In this document: one piece after another, positions 1 through 5,744 of the stretch | Position numbering within the stretch: position 1 is the stretch's first letter | Layout: each line of letters starts with the position of its first letter | Made by a program: the position numbers and the translations under genes | The notes under the pieces: model-generated | Told to the model about the DNA's origin: nothing | Databases searched by the model: none | Seen by the model: only the letters and a program-made list of their open reading frames with translations | From: Streptomyces speibonae | GTDB taxonomy: Bacteria; Actinomycetota; Actinomycetes; Streptomycetales; Streptomycetaceae | NCBI GenBank assembly: GCA_000715605.1 | Contig: KL568554.1 | Location: 140,718 to 147,932 of the forward strand | Direction: 5' to 3' | DNA length: 7,215 bases

Positions 1-156
1 ACTGAGGTGTTCCTTCACCTTGTCCACGTCGACGTCGGGAGCGGCGGCGACGGTGGTGTCCGTGGTGGTCCGGGAGTCGGCGGCCACGGCGGGGAGTGTT
101 CCGCAGCCCAGCGCGACGGCGAGCGAGACGCCCGCGACGGCGAGTCTTCGTATCAC
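1..156 (-). CDS. Secreted protein, N-terminal part only; likely M28 (S. griseus-type) aminopeptidase
   Basis: This is the first 52 codons of a gene that runs off the left edge. It starts with GTG at 156-154, behind a strong ribosome-binding site GGAGGAG (162-168) five bases away. The product begins MIRRLAVAGVSLAVALGCG, a typical Sec signal: basic n-region (R3, R4), hydrophobic core at residues 5-18, and an Ala-rich end (AVAA, 23-26). The residues before Cys18 (A-L-G) are not a canonical lipobox. After a Thr-rich stretch the sequence reads AAAPDVDVDKVKEHLS (37-52). From memory this resembles the mature N-terminus of the S. griseus aminopeptidase family (APD...VKxHL), secreted di-zinc M28 exopeptidases that release N-terminal amino acids from peptides. 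No catalytic residues are inside the window, so the family call rests on this short similarity alone. That it is an exported protein is much more certain. Confidence 0.6.
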   Translation of the reverse strand, partial: MIRRLAVAGVSLAVALGCGTLPAVAADSRTTTDTTVAAAPDVDVDKVKEHLS

Positions 157-173
157 CTTGTCTCCTCCGGGAG

Positions 174-194
174 GTGGCTGTGGGGGTGAGCCAC
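174..194 (-). promoter_or_regulatory. Leader hairpin just upstream of the secreted-protein ribosome-binding site
   Basis: GTGGCT (174-179) and AGCCAC (189-194) are perfect 6-base inverted arms around a 9-base loop. On the minus strand the hairpin would sit in the 5' leader, ending five bases before the GGAGGAG ribosome-binding site. It could affect mRNA stability or translation. No function is shown by the sequence itself. Confidence 0.3.
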
Positions 195-203
195 ACAAGG
201 ATT

Positions 204-222
204 GACATGGCATGTGCATGTC
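204..222. promoter_or_regulatory. Inverted repeat, candidate operator
   Basis: GACATG (204-209) and CATGTC (217-222) form a perfect 6-base inverted repeat around GCATGTG, so three CATG tetramers lie within 15 bases. Total length of 19 bases and symmetry suit a dimeric regulator. It lies upstream of the secreted-protein gene in the divergent intergenic region. No matching regulator family is recognised. Confidence 0.35.
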
Positions 223-249
223 GGAGTGACGAGAAGACTCACAGCGATG

Positions 250-264
250 GTTGATCCCGTCAAC
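250..264. promoter_or_regulatory. Inverted repeat overlapping a -35-like TTGACG (minus strand)
   Basis: GTTGA (250-254) and TCAAC (260-264) are perfect arms around TCCCG. The right arm contains, on the minus strand, TTGACG (263-258), a good -35 hexamer pointing towards the secreted-protein gene. Seventeen bases further on is GAGTCT (240-235), a weak -10. If the promoter is real, a protein bound at the repeat would block it. The repeat is seen directly; the promoter is inference. Confidence 0.3.
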
Positions 265-310
265 AGAACGGGCGGGTCGAAGCCGACATTGTCCGAAAGA
301 AGCACACGAT

Positions 311-334
311 GTCCGCTATCCGGACGGCTAAGTT
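311..334 (+). promoter_or_regulatory. Candidate NUDIX promoter: inverted repeat plus -10-like TAAGTT
   Basis: GTCCG (311-315) and CGGAC (321-325) form a 5-5-5 inverted repeat. TAAGTT (329-334) fits the TANNNT -10 pattern and ends six bases before the ATG at 341, so transcription could begin at or near the start codon. No -35 hexamer is recognisable 17-18 bases upstream. The inverted repeat would lie in the spacer, a usual place for repressor binding. Confidence 0.3.
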
Positions 335-340
335 GAGGGG

Positions 341-817
341 ATGTCAGACGTGACGATCGACCCCGGTGTCGGCATACCCCGGCCGGCCGACGGCGAACTG
401 TGGACCGTGGGCGCGGTGATCCTCGACGGACACGGCAGGGCCTTCGCGCAGAAGCGCGCCCCCGGCCGCCGTCTCTTCCCCGACACGTGGGACATCGTGG
501 GCGGGCATGTGGAGCCGGGCGAATCCCTGCCGGACGCCCTGGCACGCGAGGTCGCCGAGGAGACGGGATGGCAGGTGCGGCGCATCCGCCGGCTGCTCGG
601 CGTGACCACCTGGACCGGCGACGACGGCCTCGGCGAACGCCGCGAGGCCGACTACGTCGTCGAGGTCGACGGTGACCTGGGGCGGCCCGCCCTGGAGTGG
701 TCCAAGCACTCGGCGTACGCCTGGTTCGCCCCGGAGGACCTCGGCCGCCTCAAGGAGAACCGCGCGCCGGGGGAGTGCCTGATCCACGACGTGATCGCGA
801 AGGCGCTGCGCCCCTGA
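341..817 (+). CDS. NUDIX hydrolase
   Basis: A 158-residue protein with one NUDIX domain. These Mg2+-dependent enzymes hydrolyse nucleoside diphosphates linked to another group (NTPs, NDP-sugars, cofactors). The NUDIX box is complete and canonical at residues 55-77: G55, E61, R69-E70, E73-E74, G76, with the usual spacing G-x5-E-x7-RE-x2-EE-x-G; the last hydrophobic position is W77. The segment WTVGAVILDGHGRAFAQKRA (21-40) is the usual first strand pair of the fold, and the length is typical of a single-domain member. The substrate cannot be read from the sequence. Start: ATG at 341. GAGGGG directly abuts it (335-340), too close for a normal ribosome-binding site, so a leaderless mRNA is possible. 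The gene stands alone, diverging from the secreted protein and converging on fumarase. Confidence 0.93.
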   Translation: MSDVTIDPGVGIPRPADGELWTVGAVILDGHGRAFAQKRAPGRRLFPDTWDIVGGHVEPGESLPDALAREVAEETGWQVRRIRRLLGVTTWTGDDGLGERREADYVVEVDGDLGRPALEWSKHSAYAWFAPEDLGRLKENRAPGECLIHDVIAKALRP

Positions 818-859
818 CACGGGCCGAGGGGGCGCTCGGACACGGGAGGGCGGGCGCGG

Positions 860-895
860 GACGGGCGGGCGCGGAGGAGCCCGCACCCGCCCGTC
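860..895. terminator. Hairpin between convergent NUDIX and fumarase genes
   Basis: GACGGGCGGG (860-869) and CCCGCCCGTC (886-895) are perfect 10-base arms around a 16-base loop, midway between the TGA of the NUDIX gene and the TAA of fumarase. There is no T-run on either side, which is common for actinomycete terminators. It can serve both strands. Confidence 0.65.
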
Positions 896-916
896 GCGTC
901 CCGCGTCCCGTGGGCG

Positions 917-2587
917 TTACGCCAGACCCGGGCCCCGTACCGGGATCGACGTGAACGTCGGCTGCTGCGGGGCGGGGTCCTGGAAGAAGTCGTTGCCCTT
1001 GTCGTCCACGACGATGAACGCCGGGAAGTCCTCGACCTCGATCTTCCAGACCGCCTCCATGCCGAGCTCCTCGTACTCGAGGACGTCGACCTTCTTGATG
1101 CAGTCCTGCGCCAGCCGCGCGGCGGGGCCGCCGATGGAGCCCAGGTAGAACCCGCCGTGCGTGCCGCACGCGTCGGTGACCTGCTTGCTGCGGTTGCCCT
1201 TCGCCAGCATCACCTTGGACCCGCCCGCCGCCTGGAACTGCTCGACGTAGGAGTCCATGCGCCCGGCCGTGGTCGGCCCGAAGGAGCCCGAGGCGTACCC
1301 CTCCGGCGTCTTCGCGGGCCCGGCGTAGTACACCGGGTGGTCCTTCAGGTACTGCGGCATCTCCTCGCCCGCGTCCAGCCGCTCCTTGATCTTCGCGTGC
1401 GCGATGTCGCGCGCCACGACCAGCGGACCGGTCAGCGACAGCCGGGTCTTCACCGGGTACTTGCTGAGCTCCGCCAGGATCGCCTTCATCGGCTGGTTGA
1501 GGTCGATCCGCACGACGTCGCCGTCGGTGTCGAGCTGCTCGTCCGTCGTCTCCGGCAGGAACCGCGCCGGGTCCGTCTCCAGCTGCTCCAGGAACACGCC
1601 CTCGGCCGTGATCTTCGCGACGGCCTGCCGGTCCGCCGAACACGACACCGCGATCGCGACCGGGCACGAGGCCCCGTGCCGGGGCAGCCGCACCACGCGC
1701 ACGTCGTGGCAGAAGTACTTGCCCCCGAACTGCGCCCCGATGCCGATCTTCTGCGTCAGCTCGAAGACCTTCTCCTCCAGCTCCTTGTCCCGGAAGCCGT
1801 GCCCGAGCGGCGACCCCTCGGCGGGGATCTCGTCCAGGTAGTGCGCGGAGGCGTACTTCGCGGTCTTCAGCGCGTACTCGGCCGACGTACCGCCGACCAC
1901 GATCGCCAGGTGGTACGGCGGGCAGGCGGCCGTGCCCAGCGAACGGATCTTCTCCTCCAGGAACTTCATCATGGAGGCCTCGTTCAGCACGGCCTTGGTC
2001 TCCTGGTACAGGAAGCTCTTGTTGGCCGAGCCGCCGCCCTTGGCCATGAACAGGAACTTGTACGCCCCGCCGTCCGTCGCGTACAGCTCGATCTGCGCCG
2101 GCAGGTTCGACCCGGTGTTCTTCTCCTCCCACATGGTGAGCGGAGCCATCTGCGAGTAGCGCAGGTTCAGGTTCTTGTACGCGTCGTAGATGCCCTTGCT
2201 CAGGGCCTCCTCGTCACGCCCCGACGTCAGCACGTTCTGCCCGCGCTTGCCCATGACGATCGCCGTGCCCGTGTCCTGGCACATCGGCAGCACGCCCGCC
2301 GCCGCGATGTTGGCGTTCTTCAGCAGGTCAAGGGCGACGAACTTGTCGTTGGCCGACGCCTCGGGGTCGTCGATGATCCGGCGCAGCTGCGCCAGGTGCG
2401 CGGGGCGCAGATAGTGCTGGATGTCGCGGATGGCCTCCTCGGCGAGCTTGCGCAGCGCCTCCGGCTCCACCTTGAGGAACGTCCGGCCGTCGGCCTCGAA
2501 GGTGGACACACCTTCGGAGGTCACCAGCCGGTAGGGGGTGGTGTCCTCTCCCATGGGGAGCAGATCGGCGTACTCGAACTCAGGCAT
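917..2587 (-). CDS. Class I fumarate hydratase (4Fe-4S, FumA/FumB type)
   Basis: Reversibly hydrates fumarate to L-malate in the TCA cycle (cytoplasmic). The protein is 556 residues from the ATG at 2587 and collinear with full-length class I fumarases (Fumerase alpha then beta domain). Residues are numbered from the ATG at 2596; subtract 3 for the preferred start. Likely cluster-ligating cysteines are C106 (MCQDTGT), C225 (AACPPYH) and C319 (VSCSADR); the 119- and 94-residue intervals match C105/C224/C318 of E. coli FumA. Other family signatures are [10 protein letters not shown] (441-450) and [19 protein letters not shown] (475-493). Start choice: ATG 2587 has AGGA nine bases upstream, whereas ATG 2596 has it only two bases away; homologues I recall begin MPEF. 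The stop is TAA, uncommon in such GC-rich genomes. Streptomyces often also carry an oxygen-stable class II FumC, but none is in this window. An oxygen-sensitive Fe-S enzyme in an aerobe is notable but normal for the group. Confidence 0.96.
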   Translation of the reverse strand: MPEFEYADLLPMGEDTTPYRLVTSEGVSTFEADGRTFLKVEPEALRKLAEEAIRDIQHYLRPAHLAQLRRIIDDPEASANDKFVALDLLKNANIAAAGVLPMCQDTGTAIVMGKRGQNVLTSGRDEEALSKGIYDAYKNLNLRYSQMAPLTMWEEKNTGSNLPAQIELYATDGGAYKFLFMAKGGGSANKSFLYQETKAVLNEASMMKFLEEKIRSLGTAACPPYHLAIVVGGTSAEYALKTAKYASAHYLDEIPAEGSPLGHGFRDKELEEKVFELTQKIGIGAQFGGKYFCHDVRVVRLPRHGASCPVAIAVSCSADRQAVAKITAEGVFLEQLETDPARFLPETTDEQLDTDGDVVRIDLNQPMKAILAELSKYPVKTRLSLTGPLVVARDIAHAKIKERLDAGEEMPQYLKDHPVYYAGPAKTPEGYASGSFGPTTAGRMDSYVEQFQAAGGSKVMLAKGNRSKQVTDACGTHGGFYLGSIGGPAARLAQDCIKKVDVLEYEELGMEAVWKIEVEDFPAFIVVDDKGNDFFQDPAPQQPTFTSIPVRGPGLA

Positions 2588-2615
2588 CTCGCCCATTCCT
2601 CACTCGACGGAAGAC

Positions 2616-2637
2616 CGCCCGCCTCCGTCGGCGGGCG
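2616..2637 (-). promoter_or_regulatory. Hairpin in the fumarase 5' leader
   Basis: CGCCCGCC (2616-2623) and GGCGGGCG (2630-2637) are perfect 8-base arms with loop TCCGTC. It ends 28 bases before the preferred fumarase ATG. If transcription starts about seven bases after the -10-like TAGGCT at 2649-2644, the hairpin would form the very 5' end of the mRNA, where it could protect against decay. Confidence 0.4.
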
Positions 2638-2643
2638 CGCTCC

Positions 2644-2649
2644 AGCCTA
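2644..2649 (-). promoter_or_regulatory. Candidate -10 box for fumarase
   Basis: On the minus strand positions 2649-2644 read TAGGCT, matching TANNNT. The implied start near 2637 gives a leader of about 50 bases. No convincing -35 hexamer is visible at 17-19 bases. Confidence 0.3.
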
Positions 2650-2670
2650 GGACCTGCCCCCGGTGGCGAA

Positions 2671-2693
2671 GTTGTGAGGTTGTCCTCAGTTGT
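2671..2693. promoter_or_regulatory. Inverted repeat with three GTTGT copies, divergent promoter region
   Basis: TGAGG (2675-2679) and CCTCA (2684-2688) are perfect arms around TTGT. GTTGT also occurs three times on the plus strand, at 2671, 2679 and 2689. The site lies upstream of the candidate fumarase -10 and upstream of the DUF1707 gene, so one protein could act on both genes. No regulator family is recognised. Confidence 0.3.
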
Positions 2694-2710
2694 CCGTCCC
2701 GAAGGGTAGT

Positions 2711-2736
2711 CGCGATCTATCGCGTTTGGGTACGCT
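2711..2736 (+). promoter_or_regulatory. Candidate leaderless promoter with palindromic operator, DUF1707 gene
   Basis: TACGCT (2731-2736) is a good TANNNT -10 box ending six bases before the GTG at 2743, and no ribosome-binding site precedes that GTG. Upstream, CGCGAT (2711-2716) and ATCGCG (2719-2724) form a perfect palindrome with a CT centre. This 14-base site overlaps the -35/spacer position, the classic place for a repressor. The palindrome is directly visible; the promoter is inferred. Confidence 0.45.
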
Positions 2737-2742
2737 GCTGCC

Positions 2743-3453
2743 GTGGACCTTCAGAAGCACGCCCAGCAGCCGGACACCGCACCCGAGACCGCGGCGGGGG
2801 CCGCCGGACTGCGCGCCTCGGACGCCGACCGGGACCGTATCGCCGACCTCCTGCGCGAGGCCCTCGCCGAGGGCCGGCTGACCGCCGACGAGCACGCGGA
2901 GCGCGTCGAGGGCGTGCTGGCCGCCAAGACGGTGGGCGAACTGGACGCGTTCGTCCAGGACCTGCCGATAGCCCACCAGCGGCACACGGCGCCCTCCGCC
3001 TCCGCCCCCAGCCGCCCCACCCTGGGCGCGATTCCGGCCGACCCCGATGACAACGTGGTCGCGGTGTTCAGCGCCGCCGCCCGCAAGGGCCGCTGGCGCA
3101 CCGGCCGCCGCATCCACGCCTGGGCGGTCTTCGGCAGCGTCGAGATCGACCTCAGCGAGGCGATGTTCGACCACCAGCAGGTCATGATCAAGGCGTTCTC
3201 CGTGTTCGGCAGCGTCGAGATCCGCGTCCCGGAGAACATCTCGCTGCGCGGCACCGGCGGCGGTGTCCTCGGCTCCTTCGAGGTGGACACCCTCGACGCG
3301 ACCGACGAGGAGGCCCCGGTGGTCTTCGTCGACGGCTGGGCGGTGTTGGGCAGCGTGGAGGCGCGGCCCCGGCGCGGCAAGCTCGTCGCGGACATCCTCG
3401 ACCGGGTGCAGCGCACGGTCGACAAGAGCATGCGCAAACATCTCGGCCACTGA
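2743..3453 (+). CDS. DUF1707 domain protein with LiaF-like C-terminal region
   Basis: A 236-residue protein without membrane segments or signal peptide, so probably cytoplasmic or peripheral. Residues 22-75 (LRASDADRDRIADLL through DLP) are a DUF1707 domain, a short helical, actinobacterial, SHOCT-like module with the usual LRASDADR start and EGRLTxxEHxER core. After a Pro/Ser/Ala linker (about 76-100), the C-terminal half holds a repeated beta motif: AWAVFGSVEIDL (126-137), FSVFGSVEIRV (152-162), GGVLGSFEVD (173-182) and GWAVLGSVEARP (198-209). This resembles the LiaF / cell-wall-active-antibiotic-response C-terminal domain, whose Bacillus namesake restrains an envelope-stress two-component system. 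The last 30 residues are basic and helical. Start: GTG at 2743, just downstream of a TACGCT box; no other start fits. It may share a transcript with the wbl gene 108 bases downstream. Function is unknown; an envelope-stress role is inference. Confidence 0.88.
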   Translation: MDLQKHAQQPDTAPETAAGAAGLRASDADRDRIADLLREALAEGRLTADEHAERVEGVLAAKTVGELDAFVQDLPIAHQRHTAPSASAPSRPTLGAIPADPDDNVVAVFSAAARKGRWRTGRRIHAWAVFGSVEIDLSEAMFDHQQVMIKAFSVFGSVEIRVPENISLRGTGGGVLGSFEVDTLDATDEEAPVVFVDGWAVLGSVEARPRRGKLVADILDRVQRTVDKSMRKHLGH

Positions 3454-3467
3454 CCCGGCACCGGCGG

Positions 3468-3483
3468 AGCCCCGTCGGGGACT
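3468..3483 (+). terminator. Weak hairpin after the DUF1707 gene
   Basis: AGCCCC and GGGGACT flank GTC, giving a four-base GC stem about 15 bases after the TGA. There is no T-run. It may attenuate rather than stop transcription into the wbl gene. Confidence 0.22.
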
Positions 3484-3485
3484 CA

Positions 3486-3497
3486 GTGCATAGGCAC
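3486..3497. promoter_or_regulatory. Short inverted repeat upstream of the wbl gene
   Basis: GTGC (3486-3489) and GCAC (3494-3497) flank ATAG, followed by another GCAC at 3500-3503. It is short and could be chance. I could not assign a promoter in 3454-3561 with any confidence. Confidence 0.18.
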
Positions 3498-3561
3498 GCG
3501 CACATCGGGTAAGCCTTGCTGCATCGTCTCTCGCTCGCGAAGCCGTCGTCAGGAGTAGACC

Positions 3562-3936
3562 GTGCTGCAACCGCCGCATTCGTCCCTGCAGGTAGCCGCC
3601 GTCCCGGTGCAGCGAGCGGCAGCGCGGGAGAGGGACCAGGACGCCCCCTGGCACACCGAGGCCGTGTGCCGGCGCGACGAGGCGGGACTGTTCTTCGCAC
3701 CGTCCAAGGAGCCCACCGCGGCCCGGCTCTCCCGCGAGGAGGCGGCCAAGCGGGTCTGCGCCCGCTGCCCGGTCATGGTCGAGTGCCGTGAGCACGCCCT
3801 GCTCCAGCCCGAGCCCTACGGCGTCTGGGGCGGCCTCACCGCGGCCGAGCGCCGCGTGGTGCTGGCCCGCCGCAGGCGCCGCGACATGGAGTTGAAGAAG
3901 ACGGCGGGCCAGAGCCGCATAGCGGCGGCGGGCTAG
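3562..3936 (+). CDS. wblI: WhiB-family (Wbl) iron-sulfur transcriptional regulator
   Basis: A 124-residue Wbl protein. This actinobacteria-specific family binds a redox-sensitive 4Fe-4S cluster and usually acts on transcription by contacting a principal sigma factor and DNA. All four cluster cysteines are present: C36, C66, C69 and C75 (C-x29-C-x2-C-x5-C). W30 precedes the domain, GVWGG (87-91) is the family signature turn, and LARRRRR (101-107) is the basic DNA-contact tail. The first 25 or so residues are a non-conserved extension. Start: GTG at 3562 with AGGAG at 3551-3555, spacing six. By position beside glpX and a DUF1707 gene, and by its MLQPPHSSLQ start, I recognise it as the orthologue recalled as wblI (SCO5046) in S. 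coelicolor. The family call is near certain, the symbol less so. Its targets cannot be inferred from the sequence. Confidence 0.94.
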   Translation: MLQPPHSSLQVAAVPVQRAAARERDQDAPWHTEAVCRRDEAGLFFAPSKEPTAARLSREEAAKRVCARCPVMVECREHALLQPEPYGVWGGLTAAERRVVLARRRRRDMELKKTAGQSRIAAAG

Positions 3937-3954
3937 CACCGCGCGCACGCGGAC

Positions 3955-3984
3955 AATGCGCCCCCTCCGCACAGGGGGCGCATT
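3955..3984. terminator. Strong bidirectional terminator between wblI and glpX
   Basis: AATGCGCCCCCT (3955-3966) and AGGGGGCGCATT (3973-3984) are a perfect 12-base stem with loop CCGCAC. TTTT at 3983-3986 follows on the plus strand; on the minus strand only TT follows. It sits between two convergent stops and should serve both. Confidence 0.9.
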
Positions 3985-4011
3985 TTCAGGGCCGCTACCG
4001 CGCGGCCGGTC

Positions 4012-5046
4012 TCACTTGGCCCGGTCGAAGTCGATCGCGCTGTACGCCCGCAGCTTGCTCAACCGGTGCTCGGAGTCGATCCTGCGCACCGTCCCGGACT
4101 TCGACCGCATCACGATCGAGTCCGTCGTGGCCGTCTCCGGCCGGTAGCGCACCCCCCGCAGCAGTTCGCCGTCGGTGATCCCGGTCGCCACGAAGAACAC
4201 GTTGTCCCCGGTGACGAGGTCCTCCGTGGTCAGCACCCGGTCCAGGTCGTGCCCCGCGTCGACCGCCCGCTGCCGCTCGTCGTCGTCCTTCGGCCACAGC
4301 TTGCCCTGGATCGTGCCGCCCAGGCACTTCACCGCGCAGGCCGAGATGATGCCCTCGGGGGTGCCGCCGATGCCGAGCAGCAGGTCGATGCCGGTGCCCT
4401 CGCGCAGCGCGAGGATCGAGCCGGCCACGTCGCCGTCGGAGATCAGCTTGATGCGCGCGCCGGTCTCCCGGATCTCCCGGATGATGCCCTCGTGCCGCGG
4501 CCGGTCGAGGATCACCACGGTGACGTCCTCGGGCGTGACCCGCTTGGCCTTGGCGACGCGGCGGATGTTCACGTCGACCGGGGCGTTGATGTCGACGAAG
4601 TCGGCCGCCTCCGGACCGGTGACCAGCTTGTCCATGTAGAACACGGCGGAGGGGTCGAACATCGAGCCGCGCTCGGCGGCGGCCAGCACGGCGATCGCGT
4701 TCGTCATGCCCTTGGCGGTCAGCGTGGTGCCGTCGATCGGGTCGACGGCGATGTCGCACTCGGGTCCGGTCCCGTCGCCCACGTGCTCCCCGTTGAAGAG
4801 CATCGGGGCCTCGTCCTTCTCGCCCTCGCCGATGACGACGACGCCGTTCATCGAGACGGTGGAGACGAGGGTGCGCATGGCGCGCACCGCGGCACCGTCG
4901 GCACCGTTCTTGTCACCGCGCCCCACCCAGCGGCCCGCGGCCATCGCCGCTGCCTCGGTGACCCGTACGAGCTCCAGGGCGAGGTTCCGGTCGGGTGCCT
5001 CGGAGGGGACATCGAGCTCGGACGGCAGGTGATGGTGTTCGGTCAT
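4012..5046 (-). CDS. glpX: Class II fructose-1,6-bisphosphatase GlpX
   Basis: Hydrolyses fructose-1,6-bisphosphate to fructose-6-phosphate and phosphate, the committed gluconeogenic step; in most actinobacteria it is the main FBPase. 344 residues from the ATG at 5046, the usual family size. Signatures: [16 protein letters not shown] (42-57), [18 protein letters not shown] (66-83), [20 protein letters not shown] (100-119), and [12 protein letters not shown] (225-236). By alignment from memory to E. coli GlpX D33/E57/D85/E213, the metal ligands are D50, E74, D102 and E231; all are kept. The first 20 residues (His-rich MTEHHHL) are a non-conserved extension seen in Streptomyces orthologues. Start: AAAGGTG lies seven bases before this ATG; an upstream in-frame ATG at 5136 would add 30 atypical residues and reach into the neighbour's promoter. 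Converges on wblI and diverges from the DUF4245 gene. Confidence 0.97.
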   Translation of the reverse strand: MTEHHHLPSELDVPSEAPDRNLALELVRVTEAAAMAAGRWVGRGDKNGADGAAVRAMRTLVSTVSMNGVVVIGEGEKDEAPMLFNGEHVGDGTGPECDIAVDPIDGTTLTAKGMTNAIAVLAAAERGSMFDPSAVFYMDKLVTGPEAADFVDINAPVDVNIRRVAKAKRVTPEDVTVVILDRPRHEGIIREIRETGARIKLISDGDVAGSILALREGTGIDLLLGIGGTPEGIISACAVKCLGGTIQGKLWPKDDDERQRAVDAGHDLDRVLTTEDLVTGDNVFFVATGITDGELLRGVRYRPETATTDSIVMRSKSGTVRRIDSEHRLSKLRAYSAIDFDRAK

Positions 5047-5081
5047 CGGAGCGCACCTTTCTGTACGACGACGGCCGGTTG

Positions 5082-5087
5082 AGGGTA
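5082..5087 (-). promoter_or_regulatory. Candidate -10 box for glpX
   Basis: On the minus strand 5087-5082 reads TACCCT, matching TANNNT, giving a start near 5075 and a leader of about 29 bases that includes the ribosome-binding site. No clear -35 lies at the right distance; TTGTCT further upstream is too far. Confidence 0.27.
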
Positions 5088-5158
5088 TGGGCCACGACTC
5101 TATCGCCAGACAGACAAAATGAGCAGGGCCCCCCACGGATGAGCGCTTCGGGCACCTG

Positions 5159-5164
5159 CGACGA
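5159..5164 (+). promoter_or_regulatory. Candidate -10 box for the DUF4245 gene
   Basis: GACGAT ends seven bases before the GTG at 5172. It is an imperfect -10 (G instead of T at the first position), but its position would make the mRNA leaderless from that GTG. This competes with initiation at the downstream ATG 5190. Confidence 0.22.
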
Positions 5165-5171
5165 TAGGGGC

Positions 5172-5696
5172 GTGGCAGGAACGAGCAGCATGCAGAAGTC
5201 GGCCAGGGACATGATCCTGTCCCTGGCTCTCATCGTGCTCGCCGCGGGAGTCGTCTGGCTGTTCATCCCGCACGAGGACGGCGAACCCGACATCAAGCGG
5301 GTCGACTACCGGGTCGACCTGCTCACGGCCCGCCGGGCCGCCTCCTACCCCGTGGCCGCGCCCGAGGGACTGCCCCAGGAGTGGAAGCCCACCTCGGTCC
5401 GCTACCAGGGTGCGGAGTCCGAGGCGTGGCACCTCGGCTACCACGCCCCCGACGGGGAGTACGTGGCGGTCGAGCAGTCCGCGGGCAAGCGCTCGGCGTT
5501 CATCGAGGACGCGACGCAGGGCGCGACGAAGACCGGGACCACGCAGGAGATCGACGGCCGGACGTGGACGCGCTACGAGGGCGACCACTACGACGCGCTG
5601 GTCCTGGAGGGGACCGAGGGCTCGACCACGATCGTGACGGGCACGGGGTCGTTCGGGCAGCTGACCGAGATGGCCGGGGCCCTCCGCACCGAGTGA
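5172..5696 (+). CDS. DUF4245 family membrane-anchored protein
   Basis: A 174-residue protein. After a short N-terminal tail ([13 protein letters not shown]), one hydrophobic segment at residues 14-33 ([20 protein letters not shown]) is a transmembrane anchor or uncleaved signal, placing the remaining 140 residues outside the cell. The outer part is mixed alpha/beta with [15 protein letters not shown] (64-78), a tryptophan/glycine-rich WHLGY (86-90), GRTWTRYEG (129-137), and a Thr-rich [14 protein letters not shown] (151-164). This matches the DUF4245 pattern of actinobacterial proteins with no known function. Start: GTG at 5172 is chosen for a leaderless-type -10 upstream. ATG at 5190 (168 residues) has AGGA nine bases before it and is a real alternative; the anchor is kept either way. 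It diverges from glpX, as in other Streptomyces I recall. The stop codon lies inside a 21-base tandem duplication. Confidence 0.85.
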   Translation: MAGTSSMQKSARDMILSLALIVLAAGVVWLFIPHEDGEPDIKRVDYRVDLLTARRAASYPVAAPEGLPQEWKPTSVRYQGAESEAWHLGYHAPDGEYVAVEQSAGKRSAFIEDATQGATKTGTTQEIDGRTWTRYEGDHYDALVLEGTEGSTTIVTGTGSFGQLTEMAGALRTE

Positions 5697-5733
5697 ACGG
5701 CCGCGCCTAGTTAGTGAACGGCCGCGTCCAGTA
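5692..5733 (+). repeat. Tandem 21-base duplication spanning the DUF4245 stop and cyclase promoter
   Basis: AGTGAACGGCCGCG occurs at 5692-5705 and again at 5713-5726. The remaining bases of each 21-base unit agree except at three positions. The first copy contains the DUF4245 stop TGA (5694-5696); the second contains a second in-frame TGA (5715-5717). The second copy ends at the candidate -10 box of the cyclase gene. A period of 21 bases puts both copies on the same DNA face. Confidence 0.8.
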
Positions 5734-5737
5734 CGGT
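5732..5737 (+). promoter_or_regulatory. Candidate -10 box for the cyclase gene (leaderless)
   Basis: TACGGT fits TANNNT and ends seven bases before the ATG at 5745. No ribosome-binding site precedes that ATG (the bases are CGCCGTC). The -35 position falls in the junction of the 21-base duplication and has no consensus hexamer. Confidence 0.4.
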
Positions 5738-5744
5738 CGCCGTC

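Noticed and set aside
202..207. TTGACA on the plus strand as a -35 box for the NUDIX gene
   Set aside because: It is more than 100 bases from the start codon with no TANNNT box at 16-19 bases downstream, and it lies in the arm of an inverted repeat.
750..2132. Second minus-strand open frame (460 codons) within fumarase
   Set aside because: It is a shifted-frame shadow of fumarase, rich in Gly/Arg/Ala; the true frame has all fumarase motifs.
1157..2650. Long plus-strand open frame (497 codons) opposite fumarase
   Set aside because: It is antisense to a certain gene and its translation is Arg/Leu/Val-rich without any domain. It exists because stops are rare opposite high-GC coding DNA.
3454..3561. 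A WhiG- or BldN-type promoter before the wbl gene
   Set aside because: I looked for the known motif shapes (TAAA with a distal GCCGATAA-type element) and found none.
2686..3972. Minus-strand open frame (428 codons) opposite the DUF1707 and wbl genes
   Set aside because: It crosses two recognisable genes and a strong terminator, and has no domain or start signal.
4066..5082. Plus-strand open frame (338 codons) opposite glpX
   Set aside because: Antisense shadow of glpX with a His/Arg/Asp-rich composition and no motif.
5047..5136. Upstream ATG (5136) as the glpX start
   Set aside because: It would add 30 residues unlike the family, lacks a ribosome-binding site and overlaps the intergenic promoter region; ATG 5046 has AAAGGTG at seven bases.
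4995..5171. Upstream start (4995) for the DUF4245 gene
   Set aside because: It would overlap the glpX coding start and place 59 extra residues before the membrane anchor; the region looks like a divergent promoter.
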